From: Pomphorhynchus laevis
Lineage: Eukaryota; Acanthocephala; Palaeacanthocephala; Echinorhynchida; Pomphorhynchidae
Direction of reading: 5' to 3'
Length of the DNA: 64,000 bases
NCBI GenBank assembly: GCA_012934845.2
Contig: WNNJ02001468.1
Location: forward strand, 245,697-309,696
How positions within the stretch are numbered: the first letter of the stretch is position 1; each line of letters opens with the position of its first letter. The notes below the pieces were generated by a model. That model was not told where the DNA came from, did not search any database, and worked only from the letters and a program-made list of their open reading frames with translations. Of the stretch, positions 1 through 10,725 are shown piece after piece. A program made the position numbers and the translations under genes.

Positions 1-757
1 AATTATTTAGAATTGTTATTTAGATTTATAATTGGTAGATAATGATTCTACCCTTAATCACTCATATGATGCGTGAACCACACGAACCACACGAACTATT
101 CAAACCACACGCGTGCTGCGTGTGGTTTGAATCTTTATTTGAAAAATCCAATGCTAAAACACTTGATTATCATTGATATTATGTGACAACCAATAACCCA
201 ATCTGGAATCACAAATGTTTTGTCTCTTGCACCATTTTAAAGTTTGAAATTCGTAGATGGTTGCTAAACCCGCTACGGCGTTCAAAATGAGTATACTAGA
301 AATATGCAATGCTTATATAAACAATTTAATATAATAAAATTAATATTATTAATTAAATATCTGAATCTATAAAATTAAATTTAGTAAATTTTTATCAAAT
401 TGTAAAATATCCTCTGTTTCTGTATAAACGCAAAGTCCATCAAAATCACTTATTGGTTCCTTGTATTTAAGATGTAGTTGGTTTTGTTGAAATTTTAGAT
501 TTTTTAAATTTACTAAAATATGTAAACCTAAATGAGTTTTATAATCCTAAAATGCTAAAATGGTAAAGTTTTAATGGGTTTTGTCAAAATTTTAGATTTT
601 TTAGGTTTACTAAAATGGGTAAGTTTACTTAAAATGGCCCAAAACTGTGGGTATCGGCATCATACCCTTGATACATACAGTTCCACATACACAACGGTGC
701 TGTGTTTAAGCATGACCGTAGAATGAAACACGAGACTTGTGCGCGAATAAAATTTAC
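1..757. other. AT-rich noncoding start of window
   Basis: No convincing exon is visible here. A perfect 15 bp inverted repeat lies at 98-112 and 118-132 (ATTCAAACCACACGC and its complement, 5-base loop), just after a short run of ACGAACCAC repeats. A stretch around 483-525 is repeated in altered form at 573-622 (shared core AAATTTTAGATTTTTTA). It may be an intron or the downstream part of the minus-strand gene that appears to start at 847. Confidence 0.5.
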
Positions 758-847
758 CTTTAATAGATTTGAACAATACTTGTTATCACATCCATTTTTA
801 TCTAACGATGAAAACAGGCCTGGTAAAATCTCTTCATTGTCGTCCAT
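758..847 (-). CDS. putative first coding exon of an unknown minus-strand gene
   Basis: An ATG at 847 opens 30 codons (MDDNEEILPGLF...) that end at AAG followed by a GTAAATTT donor at 757, so the exon would end in phase 0. The short acidic start, the good donor and the position 40 bases from the start of the plus-strand SIKE-like gene make a divergent promoter plausible. I do not recognise the product and found no convincing second exon in bases 1-700, so the gene would have to leave the window or be spurious. Confidence 0.35.
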
Positions 848-887
848 TCGTCGTCGTTTTTCTATTAAATCGATGTATTTTCTTTAA

Positions 888-1082
888 ATGAATCAGCAAA
901 GGTTTGTTAAAAATGCGCTTAATTTTAGAGCTTTGCAACGTAGCAACGATCAGTTAAATAATGCGTTAGAGGAACAAAATTCTGAAATTGTTGTTTTAAT
1001 GGCCACATATAAAAGACAACTGGAAAATTGCGCCAAATTTAAAGATGGCTTCAATTCCAAAGTATACAACGACATGGCACAG
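888..1082 (+). CDS. FGFR1OP2: SIKE-like gene, first visible exon
   Basis: 65 codons from ATG 888 to GCACAG, then donor GTAAGATC. It is rich in Gln, Asn, Glu and Leu with heptad spacing, as expected for a coiled coil. The start is not certain: TTTTCTTTAAATGAATCAG just before codon 4 also reads as an acceptor. Confidence 0.7.
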
Positions 1083-3517
1083 GTAAGATCATCCAGTCCT
1101 TTTTGATATCTAAACAGATAAGCCATTATTAAATGCATACATTTTTGTGCCTTCTTATATTGCGTTATAATTTTTACGCGAATTTCGATCGCACTTAAAT
1201 AACTTGAACGTAAAAGATATATTTGAACGGTATTTGCCATTTTATTATCAACGAATAAAAATCGAACGTTTTCGCAATAATTTATTCAGCTTTCAAAGTC
1301 AAATGTATTATTTTTATTAATTTAACTCACATTTATTACATTGCTAGCTGAGCAATTATGCCATGAAATATTTCCTTTACTTTTGTGGGAAAATGAAATG
1401 TAAAGTTTTGAAGTTTGAAGCTGAATCAAAAATTTAAAATCATTAGCGGAAAATTTTTATGGATGGATAATAAATAATATACTTTGTAATAGAATAAGAT
1501 ACTAGATAGTTATTTCAGAGGAAATACATCATTAGCATGTATTTGGCCCCACTGCTATGTTGGGTAGAGGAATAGGGGCCGAAACCTGATAGCATAGCAG
1601 TTCCTCCTGATGACCTCTAATCCTTATTCTGATATAACGTCTGTTTTTTATTAGTCAATTCATAAACATTGATTTTTATTTTTAACTTCATTTTTTTTAT
1701 TTTAACTTGATTTAAATTATAGAAAATCTAAAAACAATTATTTATTTTATTATTTAATTATTAAATTTTGATTTAGCATTATTATGTTTTGTTTATTTTA
1801 TAATTATATAACAATATGTAGACTCAGTTAGCTGATGTAATTTCGGATTCTATTTAAACTTCAAATGCCAAACAGTTATGCCATAAAATATTTCCTGTAC
1901 TTTTGTGGAAAATTGAAATGTAAAGTTTAGAAAAATAATCAAAAAAATAATTTTTTTTATAAAATTTTATAGAAAACCAATACAGAGCATATTTTTCTAT
2001 TTATCCATAAATTAGTAACAAATGTATAATTTACGACAGCTAATCCGTAAACTATACTGAAATCAAAATGCAGTTATTTGTATTACCAAAAGTATAATTA
2101 TATATTATATCTAAAAACCAAGTAATTTAAGTTCTACATTGCAAAGATGATAGTCGAAACAAATGTTTTGGAATAAAAATCCATTAAATTTACTTTAATA
2201 GTATACAAATCCATTAAATTTTGAAAATATACTAATCTGTATTTTTTCACTTCGAATTTTTTAATTAATAATTAAAGTAAATCTGAATTTGAATATTTTA
2301 AAGTTAATTAATGATAATTTTTACTAAAAACGTTATAATCAAATATTATTATTTAATTAAATAAATTTTATTTTATTAAATAAATTATTTTTTTATATTT
2401 TTTAACATTCAGTTATCTATGAATCAGAGCTTTAAATAACTACAACTTTGGCTGTGTTAGTTATTCTTTATGCTTGGCACCATGATAATCTCCACAACGG
2501 TCCATGATAATCTTGGCACCATGATAAATGGAGAAAGTTCTTTTTGAACTTTATCAAGTGTATATATTATCTCTCAAACTTTTTTATGTCAAAATGCAAA
2601 AGTTAATCAGATCAAAGGCTATATATAGTTTAATCGTAGAATATATATATAACAGTAGTGCACGGATGTGCTGAGTATACAACTGTCCAGGATTTCTTAC
2701 GAAATACGGCATTTATACTAAATGGTGTTGCTTGATAGACTGGACTTAGATTCACGACTTTCAGTCACCATGTCACTTCTAGACGACCACTTCAGCATCG
2801 AAATGATGAGTACCCGGCAACACTCATCAGTAGAATGAGGTACACACTGGTCGTTTCGGTTGCCTGTGTGACATTGTGAATAAAGGCGTTTCCGACACTT
2901 TGCTTAATTATTAATTTTTACTTTGCTTAATTATTTTTATTAATTAGAGACAAATTCAAGTTTACGAGTTCATATGTTCAGTTACCGGATGCTAAAAATA
3001 AGGTATTATATTTTTCGATAAAGAACAAACTTTCTCAATTTTATTAACACAATGAAAATATCGTATAGATAGCGAAATCTCAAATGTTCAGTGTTTCATA
3101 AAATAACTGTTACTGGGTTACGACATTTAGTTTAGATATATTAATGTTTTGTTTTACTTTTAGCCAAAAGAATAAAATTTCTGAGATTTAATATTTAATA
3201 ATATTAATTTAAAATATCTATTTTACTAATATTTATTTACAAATATTTATTTTAAGAATATTTAATTTTTAATAATTTTAATAAAATGATTTATTAATAT
3301 TTATTAATATTTTTAAAAATAAATCATAAAACGTGTCTAATAATTTGCATTCCAGAGAATACAAAAGCAGCAAAGCTTAATCGACCACATGTCAGATACA
3401 ATGAAGACCGCACTAAATCTAGACGATGAGGATGAATTAATAAATGAGCGCGAATTGATTTCGTTGCGATCGGAAAATACTGCTTTACGTGAGGCTTTGA
3501 GCAACATCAGATCCTGA
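888..3517 (+). CDS. FGFR1OP2: SIKE/FGFR1OP2-like coiled-coil protein (two exons seen)
   Basis: Exon 888-1082 ends CAG|GTAAGA and exon 3356-3517 follows TTCCAG; both are phase 0 and join to 118 codons ending in TGA. The first part (QLNNALEEQNSEIVVLMATY) matches the SIKE/FGFR1OP2 segment [20 protein letters not shown] in spacing and heptad pattern. The second part (LIDHMSDTMKTALNLDDEDE, then LISLRSENTALREALS) matches the segments with MRKA, the acidic stretch and LELENKELREL. Known members are about 200 residues, parallel coiled coils of the STRIPAK phosphatase-kinase complex. The N-terminal ~60 residues are missing here: either translation starts at 888, or CAG at 894-896 is a splice acceptor and an earlier exon exists. 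The family call is by eye. Confidence 0.72.
1458..1690 (+). repeat. ~230 bp dispersed repeat, copy in SIKE-like intron
   Basis: Consensus parts in order: ATGGATGGATAATAAA, TAGAATAAG, CACTAGAT, CAGAGGAAATAC, TATTTGGCCCC, CTGCTATG, GGGGCCGAAACCTGATAG, CATAGCAGTTCC, TCCTGATGACCTCTAATCC, TTATTAGTCAATTCAT. The same parts recur at about 3.7, 5.1-5.8, 8.6, 28.1-29.1 and 36.1-36.35 kb. No protein frame or tRNA-like box was seen; it is a non-autonomous repeat of unknown class. Confidence 0.75.
2652..2908 (+). repeat. single satellite monomer inside SIKE-like intron
   Basis: About 257 bp match the 380 bp satellite that forms the array at 59-64 kb, from GTGCACGGATGTGCTGAG through TAAATGGTGTTGCTTGATAG to TTTCCGACACTTTGC. 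The copy is partial, in the same orientation as the large array, and flanked by AT-rich DNA with no neighbouring monomer. Its high similarity to the array suggests a recent arrival. Confidence 0.9.
3356..3517 (+). CDS. FGFR1OP2: SIKE-like gene, terminal exon
   Basis: Follows the acceptor TTTGCATTCCAG and runs 53 codons to TGA at 3515-3517. It contains the acidic LNLDDEDELINE stretch and the closing LRSENTALREAL helix typical of the C-terminal half of SIKE and FGFR1OP2. An alternative exon at 2945-2999 was considered but breaks the frame. Confidence 0.72.
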   Translation, partial: RIQKQQSLIDHMSDTMKTALNLDDEDELINERELISLRSENTALREALSNIRS

Positions 3518-5030
3518 ATATAAAGTATTGGCGTTGGCTGTCATTTCTTACTTTTGATATTAAATATCTTTAATTATCTTTAATAACAGTTGATCAGTTG
3601 ATATGTGTTCGAATACTCATTAAATTCATAAACAATACTGTCTTTGATCATGCACTATAGAATTATGTCAATTTCAACCGATTGATCGGTACCCGTTAAC
3701 TGAAGAGTGAATGAAATCAAATCAATGACTAATAAATAACAATGTATTCGAATAGGGAATAGAGGTCATCAGGAAGAACTGCTATGTTATCAGGTTTTGG
3801 CCCCTATTCCTAGACCTAACGTAGCAGGGGCAAATACATGATAATAATGTATTTCCTCTGATGAAATTTGATTATTTAGTGTAATGCAAAGCTTATTGTT
3901 TATTATCCATCCATAAACTTTTTCCGCTTAATAGTTTAAATAATTTTTAATAATATTTTATTGATTTATTTATTGTAAATTTTTAATTTATAAAACTATA
4001 AAATTTAAAATAAAAATCAATTGTTATGAATTGACTAATAAATAATATACGATATATTCAATCGAATATATCAGGTCATCGGGAAAAAATTATCAATTTT
4101 TCACAGTTCAATATAAAAAATTAATTAATTATATATATTATAATTAATATATAATTAATAATAATTAAATTATTATATTAAATAATAATTAAATTATTAA
4201 TTATAATTAATAATTTAATTATTATAAATAATAATTATAATAATTATAATTTAATTATTAACTTAATAAAATTTAAATGTATAATTCTACATTATAAGAA
4301 AAATAAAAAATAATAAAACTGGCTTGAAAATTAGCAGAAAAATAATGTCGTAGTAATAATGCACAGTTTCAGAATTCCTGGCAGAGGTTATATTACTGGG
4401 AAAACAAAGTCCATATGGCAATAATAACTTATCAGTAGAACAAATCAGATAGGATAACTTAGAATAAATACCATTTTTTAATTTCTGAAAATGTCAATTT
4501 TCAGTAATTGAAAATAAGGTATTAAGTAATAAAAGTATCAATATATAAACTTTTATTTTTCTTATAAAAGTAACTATTTGATTAAATATCATTGAATTGA
4601 AAGTAGTTATGGATGAATTCTATTTATGATTTATAAATTTTAATTCATTATATCATTATACAATAAATATTGCTTTTTTAAATGCGTAAGTACGATAAAA
4701 AACGAACCGAATGCCGAAGCGGATTGATTAGTACGTCCTAAATACTTCATTGTTCAGTAGAATATTTCGACTGGAGTGACTGATCACAGACTTCTTTTAT
4801 TATAAAACTTATATAGTTTTATAATTTTTACAAAATTTTTATAATATAATAATATGCTAATTTATTTTTATTGAATAAGATAAAATTTAGTAATTTATTT
4901 TACATCATTTTAATTAGATCAGATAACTGCGTTTACGTATTTTATATGATATTTTATATGATAAATAAAAATAAAGATAAATAATAAATAATTATATAAG
5001 ATTTTACACAATTTATAAGTTAAAATTTAA
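3518..5030. other. intergenic AT-rich DNA with repeat copies
   Basis: A minus-oriented copy of the ~230 bp dispersed repeat covers about 3722-3916 and a shorter piece lies at 4018-4100. 4110-4260 is low-complexity A/T. No exon seen. Confidence 0.6.
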
Positions 5031-5039
5031 AATTGAAAT

Positions 5040-5800
5040 TTAAAATAAAAGTAAATGTTTATGAGTCGAATAATAAATTACAGACGATTTATAAGAATAA
5101 GGATTAGAGGTCACATCAGGAAGAACTATTTAAATCTATTTAGCAGTAAATTTTAAATTAATTTCACTGTTTCATTTACTTTTTTCGTTATTATCATCAG
5201 GAATAACTGCTATGTTATCAGGTATTGGTACATATTCTTCGACCAAACATGGCAGCGAGGCCAAATACATGCTACTGGCGTATTTCATCTGATGACATTT
5301 GATTATGTAGTGTACCTTATTCTAATACAAAGCAGTTTGTTTATTATCCATCCATAAAATAAAAGTTAATTTATATGAATTAACTAATAAATAATATACG
5401 ATGTATCAGAATAAGGATTAATAGATCATCAGAAGGAATTGCCATGTTATCGGGTATCGGTCCCTATTACTTGATCCAGCATAGAAGCGTGGCCAAATAC
5501 GTGCTAATGACGTATTTTCTCTGATGACATTTGATTATCTAGTGTACCTTATTCTAATACAAAGCAGTTTGTTTATTATCCATCCATAAAATAAAAGTCA
5601 ATTTCTATGAATTGACTAATAAATAATATACGATGTAGCAGAATAAGGATTAATAGGTCATCAGCTGGACTTGCCATGTTATCGGGTATCGGTCCCTATT
5701 CCTTGATACAACATAACAGCGTGGTCAAATACGTGTTAATGATGTATTTCCTAGGGATAAATTTGATTATCTAGTGTACCTTATAAAATTATTATCCATA
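5040..5800 (-). repeat. tandem block of the ~230 bp dispersed repeat
   Basis: At least three consecutive units lie here on the minus strand, with period about 231 (compare TACCTTATTCTAATACAAAG near 5313 and again near 5544). Units differ in the central loop: one has GACCAAACATGGCAGCGAGG, the next GATCCAGCATAGAAGCGTGG. The same two neighbouring variants occur, inverted, near 28.25-28.6 kb. Confidence 0.8.
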
Positions 5801-6138
5801 ATTTTCTCTTAATAGTTTAAATAAATTTTGAATAATATTTTGTTGATTTGCAAATTGTTAATTAGATATTTTTATAATATTTTATTGATATATACTTCTC
5901 CATTATAAGGAAAATTCAATTATTTAATATTTCAATATTATTTACTTATTTAAATAATACTACCTCAATGATAGTTTTATTAAATTACAGATTTTAAAAT
6001 TGTATTAAAAATAAATTTTGCTCAAACTCGTATTAAAATTGTAAAACATGCAGAAAATAATATTTGTTTAATTCAACGCACAAAATCATGTTTATCTAAT
6101 TTAAGCAAAACTAGCTGTAATTACTGTTTGATCATTAC

Positions 6139-6360
6139 TTAAAATGCTCCACCAAATGGCATGTGTCCAAGACCCATTCCACCGTGCATCATCCCACCCC
6201 CGTGCATCATCCCACCCCCGTGCATTCCCATACACGGGTTACAACATTGCTGCATTCCCATTTGTCCTCCGTATCCGCCTGGCCCCATCATTCCTCCATA
6301 TCCGACTGGCGACATCATAGCCATTAATAAGGGATCCATAGCGTTTCTCTTTCCGCACAT
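6139..6360 (-). CDS. small Gly/Met/His/Cys-rich protein, unidentified
   Basis: 73 codons from ATG at 6360 to TAA. The sequence starts MCGKRNAMDPLLMAMM, then becomes a Gly/Met/Tyr stretch, a CCNPC cluster and near-repeats of MHGGGM, ending PFGGAF. Composition (Gly, Met, His, Cys) recalls metal-binding or low-complexity secreted or RNA-binding tails, but I recognise no family. GGAGTTTAG seven bases before the ATG could be an acceptor of a leader intron. The frame stays open upstream to 6537 with ordinary AT-rich codons, so a longer N-terminus is possible. Base composition here is far more GC-rich than its surroundings, which supports real coding. Confidence 0.55.
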   Translation of the reverse strand: MCGKRNAMDPLLMAMMSPVGYGGMMGPGGYGGQMGMQQCCNPCMGMHGGGMMHGGGMMHGGMGLGHMPFGGAF

Positions 6361-6899
6361 TTTTTGATCTAAACTCCTCTCAGTATATTTAAATTGCAAT
6401 TCGTAGCACATACGCTGCCAATATATATTTTGGAGAAATTTAAGGTCGTAATGACAGATTAAAAAATGTAAAACATTATATAATATGTCATTATAAAATG
6501 ACAAAAAATGCCATTCAAATGTGAAAAATATTGACATGGAACATTAGACACCATATTTTTATTACAATGTAAAACGACAAGTTCGAAGATGCGTCAAGTT
6601 TCATTATTTATAAAAAAAATACATATTCAAATAATGTAAAATTGTAAATTATTTGAATTTATAAATTTCAATTTATAAATAGTATCAAATGCGTAAACGC
6701 AGTTAGCTGATCTGATTTGATGAGCATCTGCTGATAATTTATCATGTGACACACTAGTATAATATATTGCATTTTAAAGTCCACAAAATTGTTTATACAA
6801 ATTCACCTACGCAAGGTTTATAAATTATATTTGATCACTCATACAAGTTCAAATGATGTGCACACACGACAATACAACAATATTTTCGAAGTTCGAACT

Positions 6900-7915
6900 A
6901 CTTGTAACTACTGGTATCGTTAGTTTCAAATAATCGATTTAATGATTGCCTTTAATAATGTAATAATATTTCGTCAACAACTTACGAATCCATATCGTAA
7001 CTACTTAATATATGCAAGTAAAAAGTTTAGCAGATTTAAAGCATAAACCAATTTATATCTTTATTTTTGTATATTATTTATCACTCGCTTTATAAAGTCG
7101 GTTATACATATCTTTATAATATTCTTTATAATATTATACATATAACATTATGTTGCTTGTATTTATCTTGATTTATTATATATAATCAGATTATATATGA
7201 ATGATATATTTATTTCATGATATATCTTTATTTTTGTATATTAGTGATTAATCGCTGTATAAAAACAGTTATAAATAGTTTTTTTATAATATTCTTAATA
7301 CTAGCATCATGATATATATTTTATATTATTGGGATATTATATTTTATAAAGGAAATTTCTGAGTTACACTGTAACCAGAAATTTTCTGTAACACACTAAA
7401 TTGCAATATAATGTGTTATTGTTATAAAAAATCGTTACTTCTTGGTTCGATAATTAAAGTAAATATTTTTAAAAAGTAATTTATTGTGCAATACACAGTT
7501 AGTTTCAAATCATTGATTTAATTATTGACTATCCACATCGTAACTACATAAATAAAGGCTTAATTATAAATCAAGGCTTAATACATTTAAGTAAAAGTTT
7601 AGCAGATTTTAAACATAAACCAATTTATATCTTTATTTTTGATATTATTTATCACTCGCTTCATAAAGTCGGTTATAAATAGTTTTATAATATTCTTTAT
7701 AATACTATACATATAACATCATATAATATTATTTTGTATATTATTTATCAATTGCGTCATGAAAACGGTTACAAATATTCTTTATAATATTATACATAAA
7801 ACATCATGATATATATTTGATATTTTTGTGATTTTATATTTTATAAAGAAAATTTATGAAAATATTTTCTGTTACACACTAAATTGCAAAAATATCAATC
7901 ATAAATAGAGCATAA
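6900..7915. repeat. AT-rich tandem duplication, ~575 bp period
   Basis: A block with TTAGCAGATTTAAAGCATAA, TTATCACTCGCTT and AAGTCGGTTATA at about 7025-7110 recurs at about 7597-7680, and the part ending ACACACTAAATTGCAA near 7385-7405 recurs near 7872-7890. No coding signal. Confidence 0.7.
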
Positions 7916-7919
7916 TTTT

Positions 7920-8700
7920 TGTTGAGGAATAAAAGATGAAACCTGGTGACTTTGCAGCTCCTTCTGATGATCTCTAAACTTTATTCCACAACATCTTATA
8001 TTATATATTAATTGGCCCATAAAAGTACTAAATATTAAAATTTAGCTTTTAAGTTTAATATATCATTAGTTTTAAAATTATTTGTAGTACAAATATGTAC
8101 CCTACGCTGATTGATCATATTTGATCTGATTCCATGTAATTAAACTCGCTGCGATGTGAGATGAAATAAACGGACAAAACCGAATGCCGTCACACTTATT
8201 TCTAATGATTTCCAAACTTTAATCCAATGCAAGGAAACCTAAAAACATAGCAGGTCATTCTAATTACCTCGAGTCTTAATTCTTTATTTATGTTTAGTCT
8301 TTATTTTTTTTATAATTAGGCATCTTATTGCAATTAAATTTTTTTTAGATTAAATATCAAATTATATAAATATATTATGATAAACCTAATGAATGCAAGC
8401 ATTTATAATATTTAAAATTCTTTTTATCCTTACGCATTCTTTTTTTATTCAAAATGGGTATTAATGAAATAAAAATATTCTTTTTTATGCGGCAGCGTTA
8501 ATAGATAAATGTTAAATATTTGGTTTAATATTTGATCTGATATTTGATTTTATATTTTGAACTATTAGATTCTATACTTAGGCAGTTTTATGCAACTCAA
8601 ACATGAAAGAATAATATTGATGAATAAAGGCCGAAACCTGATAGCATAGCAGTTCCTCATGATGAAATCCAATATTATTCTAATACATGATATATTAAAT
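7920..8700 (+). repeat. degraded copies of the dispersed repeat
   Basis: Pieces with GATGAAACCTGGTGACTTTG (7935-7955) and GGCCGAAACCTGATAGCATA (8630-8649), each followed by a GTTCCTC or GCTCCTT motif and a TGATGA box, mark two worn copies. The DNA between them is AT-rich without visible genes. Confidence 0.55.
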
Positions 8701-8899
8701 CAATTAATAAAAAGACCGGGTGATGATTGTTTAGATAAAAATATTTTCATATTTTTTAAAATTTATAAATCAAAATATGTAGCCTCAGTTAATTGATCTA
8801 ATTTGGATTTCTGGAAATTCGTTGGTAGATAACTTCCAATGCATAAACGAACAAAGAGTATGTCGTGATTTGAACATATTGGTTGTACCCAAGAAGTGA

Positions 8900-10020
8900 A
8901 ATATACATACTACTGTATAGTAGTATGTATATTTCAACTATTTAGATTTCTATTACCTGTAATACAACTCACCATTGTTGATTTATCTTTAATTATGTAT
9001 AAGTATATATAAGTTTAAATCTAAAGTTGTATTTATTTTTTGAAAATTTATTCCTTTTGTCTGTTCTAAAAATTCTTTTGTAGAATTAATACTGAAATAG
9101 TGTTTTATACCAGTATTAATTTCGATTACCTTGCAATATTTTTTGAAGTGTGCTTTAATTACTTTAAGTATTTTATTCATATAGACAGAAAGTGGTTTTA
9201 ATGTACATTTTAAAGTACTACATACGAACCTAGGTTTTATTGGATTTTTATGTAATTTTGGATTCCAATATAATAATAGGTATAGTTTTATTATCTGATT
9301 CAATTTTTATACCATTTTTATCCATTATAGAACAGTGACTTGTAATAATTGTTTCAACACCCAACTCACTAACTTCATATGTAGGATTTACATTTAAATC
9401 ATTATAATTAACTTCCTTCATCACTATATCATAATAAAGCTTTTTGCATATGAAGACAAAGTTATTACTAGCTTTATCGATAGTTGTTATTATTTAGTTA
9501 TGCTTTAATTTAGTAAGTTCTGTATGTATATCTTTATTAATTTTATCTTTCCTTTTATAATTGTTTGTTATTTTCATTTTATTTTTAATTTTATCAAATA
9601 TATAATCTTTCCAAATATCTATCTTAGATATATTCGTGCTTTCACTATTAATCAGCTTGCCAAAGTAAGCATTTAAGTTATTATATAACGAATTGTAAAT
9701 TTTATTTTTGTTGTTGTTATTATTTAATCTTTATTTCTACCCTTTTGATGGTTTTTTCTTAATTCATTGTTTTCAATTAATTCTAGATTATGAGTACATA
9801 TGTGTTTATTTATTTTATCGAAATTAAGACTTTTGCAATCGCATTTAGTTTCTATAATGTTTCTAATATTATCGTTACATATTGATTTAAATACATATAT
9901 GGATTTACATATACATATACCTTTATTATCAATAGAATTTTTATTGAATCCATTTATCCATTATAGAACAGTGACTTGTAACATACTACTATATAGTAGT
10001 ATATCTTTCAACGATTTAGG
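8900..10020 (-). mobile_element. Penelope-like element remnant (reverse transcriptase part)
   Basis: On the minus strand, 9303-8989 encodes WNPKLHKNPIKPRFVCSTLK, then KPLSVYMNKILKVIKAHFKK. This is the PK-HK-P..RFI...K..TKPLS signature of Penelope-like reverse transcriptases. Upstream on the same strand, around 9510-9310, IDKASNNFVFICKKLY matches the segment that precedes it in the family. Both sides carry the same palindromic motif, TACTACTRTATAGTAGTA followed by TTTCAACNATTTAG (8903-8947 and 9979-10020). CCATTATAGAACAGTGACTT also occurs twice (about 9323 and 9959). The copy is old, broken and incomplete; no GIY-YIG part was seen here. Confidence 0.7.
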
Positions 10021-10725
10021 AAACAAACTATATATTACTTTAGTAATAGTAATCATTAGGAAAAATAAGTGGGTTTTCAGATTGAAGGTATATTCTTTCC
10101 CTACCAACGCCAATTTAATTTAAAATCAGAAATGACTTCAATTAAATTTGCAAAATGTAAGACGAAAGTATTTCATTAAATATAAATGCCGAAAAGCAGA
10201 CGAGTCTTGTCAGCCAACATTTAAAGGGATAAAACGGGAAACGTATTTAGTGGATCAGTAGTTGATCCAACTGTAGCGTTGACTTATAGATAGGATTAAA
10301 GTAGCGTGGAGGATAAAAATGGTCATCAAAATTTCAATAGTAACAATGACAGCACAGGTGTATCAATTTGAAATTAGGAAACAAACTATAGATGATTAGT
10401 TTGATAATAGTAATCATTAGAAAAACAAGTAGGTTTTCAAATTGAAAGTAGAACCTTCCCCTATCAACGCTGATTTAATTTGAAATCAGAGATGATTTCA
10501 ATAAAATTTGCAAAATGTAAGACGAAAGTATTTCATTAAATATAAATGCCGAAAAGCAGACGAGTCGAGTGATTGCCGTCAAACATTAAATGGACCGAAA
10601 CGTGAAACGTAGGTATTGGATTAGTAGCTGATGAGGTCCACCAATACTGAAATGTAGCGTACTACTGTTGGCGTATAGATAGGATTAAAGTAGCGTGGAT
10701 CATATAGTAGTCATCAAAATTTTTA
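10013..10725 (+). repeat. tandem ~360 bp terminal units of the Penelope-like element
   Basis: Two copies of a ~360 bp unit lie head to tail, 10013-10372 and 10373-10725. The shared run TAAATATAAATGCCGAAAAG and GGATTAAAGTAGCGTGGA sit at matching places 360 bases apart. Position next to the reverse transcriptase remnant and the tandem arrangement fit the pseudo-LTR layout of Penelope-like elements. The second unit carries a hammerhead ribozyme candidate, listed separately. Confidence 0.65.
10621..10668 (+). ncRNA. type I hammerhead ribozyme candidate in Penelope terminal unit
   Basis: In order: AGTAG (10623-10627), CTGATGA core (10628-10634), a 14-base arm that can close as GGU...ACU, GAAA (10649-10652), a short stem III arm with loop TAG, GTA cleavage triplet (10659-10661), then CTACT (10662-10666) complementary to AGTAG. 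All core bases are present, but stems II and III are weak. Upstream GGACC plus GAAAC (10592-10601) is complementary to GGTCC after CTGATGA, offering an alternative permuted fold. Hammerheads are known in terminal units of Penelope-like elements. Confidence 0.5.

Noticed and set aside
240-275. Second exon for the minus-strand gene starting at 847 (after CGGGTTTAG, frame TIYEFQTLKWCKRQ)
   Set aside because: It needs phase 1 while the first exon ends in phase 0; the matching phase meets a stop at once.
702-887. 61-codon plus-strand frame just upstream of the SIKE-like start
   Set aside because: It ends in a stop right before 888, does not resemble the SIKE N-terminus, and overlaps the better minus-strand exon.
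2945-2999. Possible middle exon of the SIKE-like gene (acceptor TTAATTAG, donor GTATTA)
   Set aside because: In the required phase it contains a stop, and direct joining of the outer exons already matches the family.
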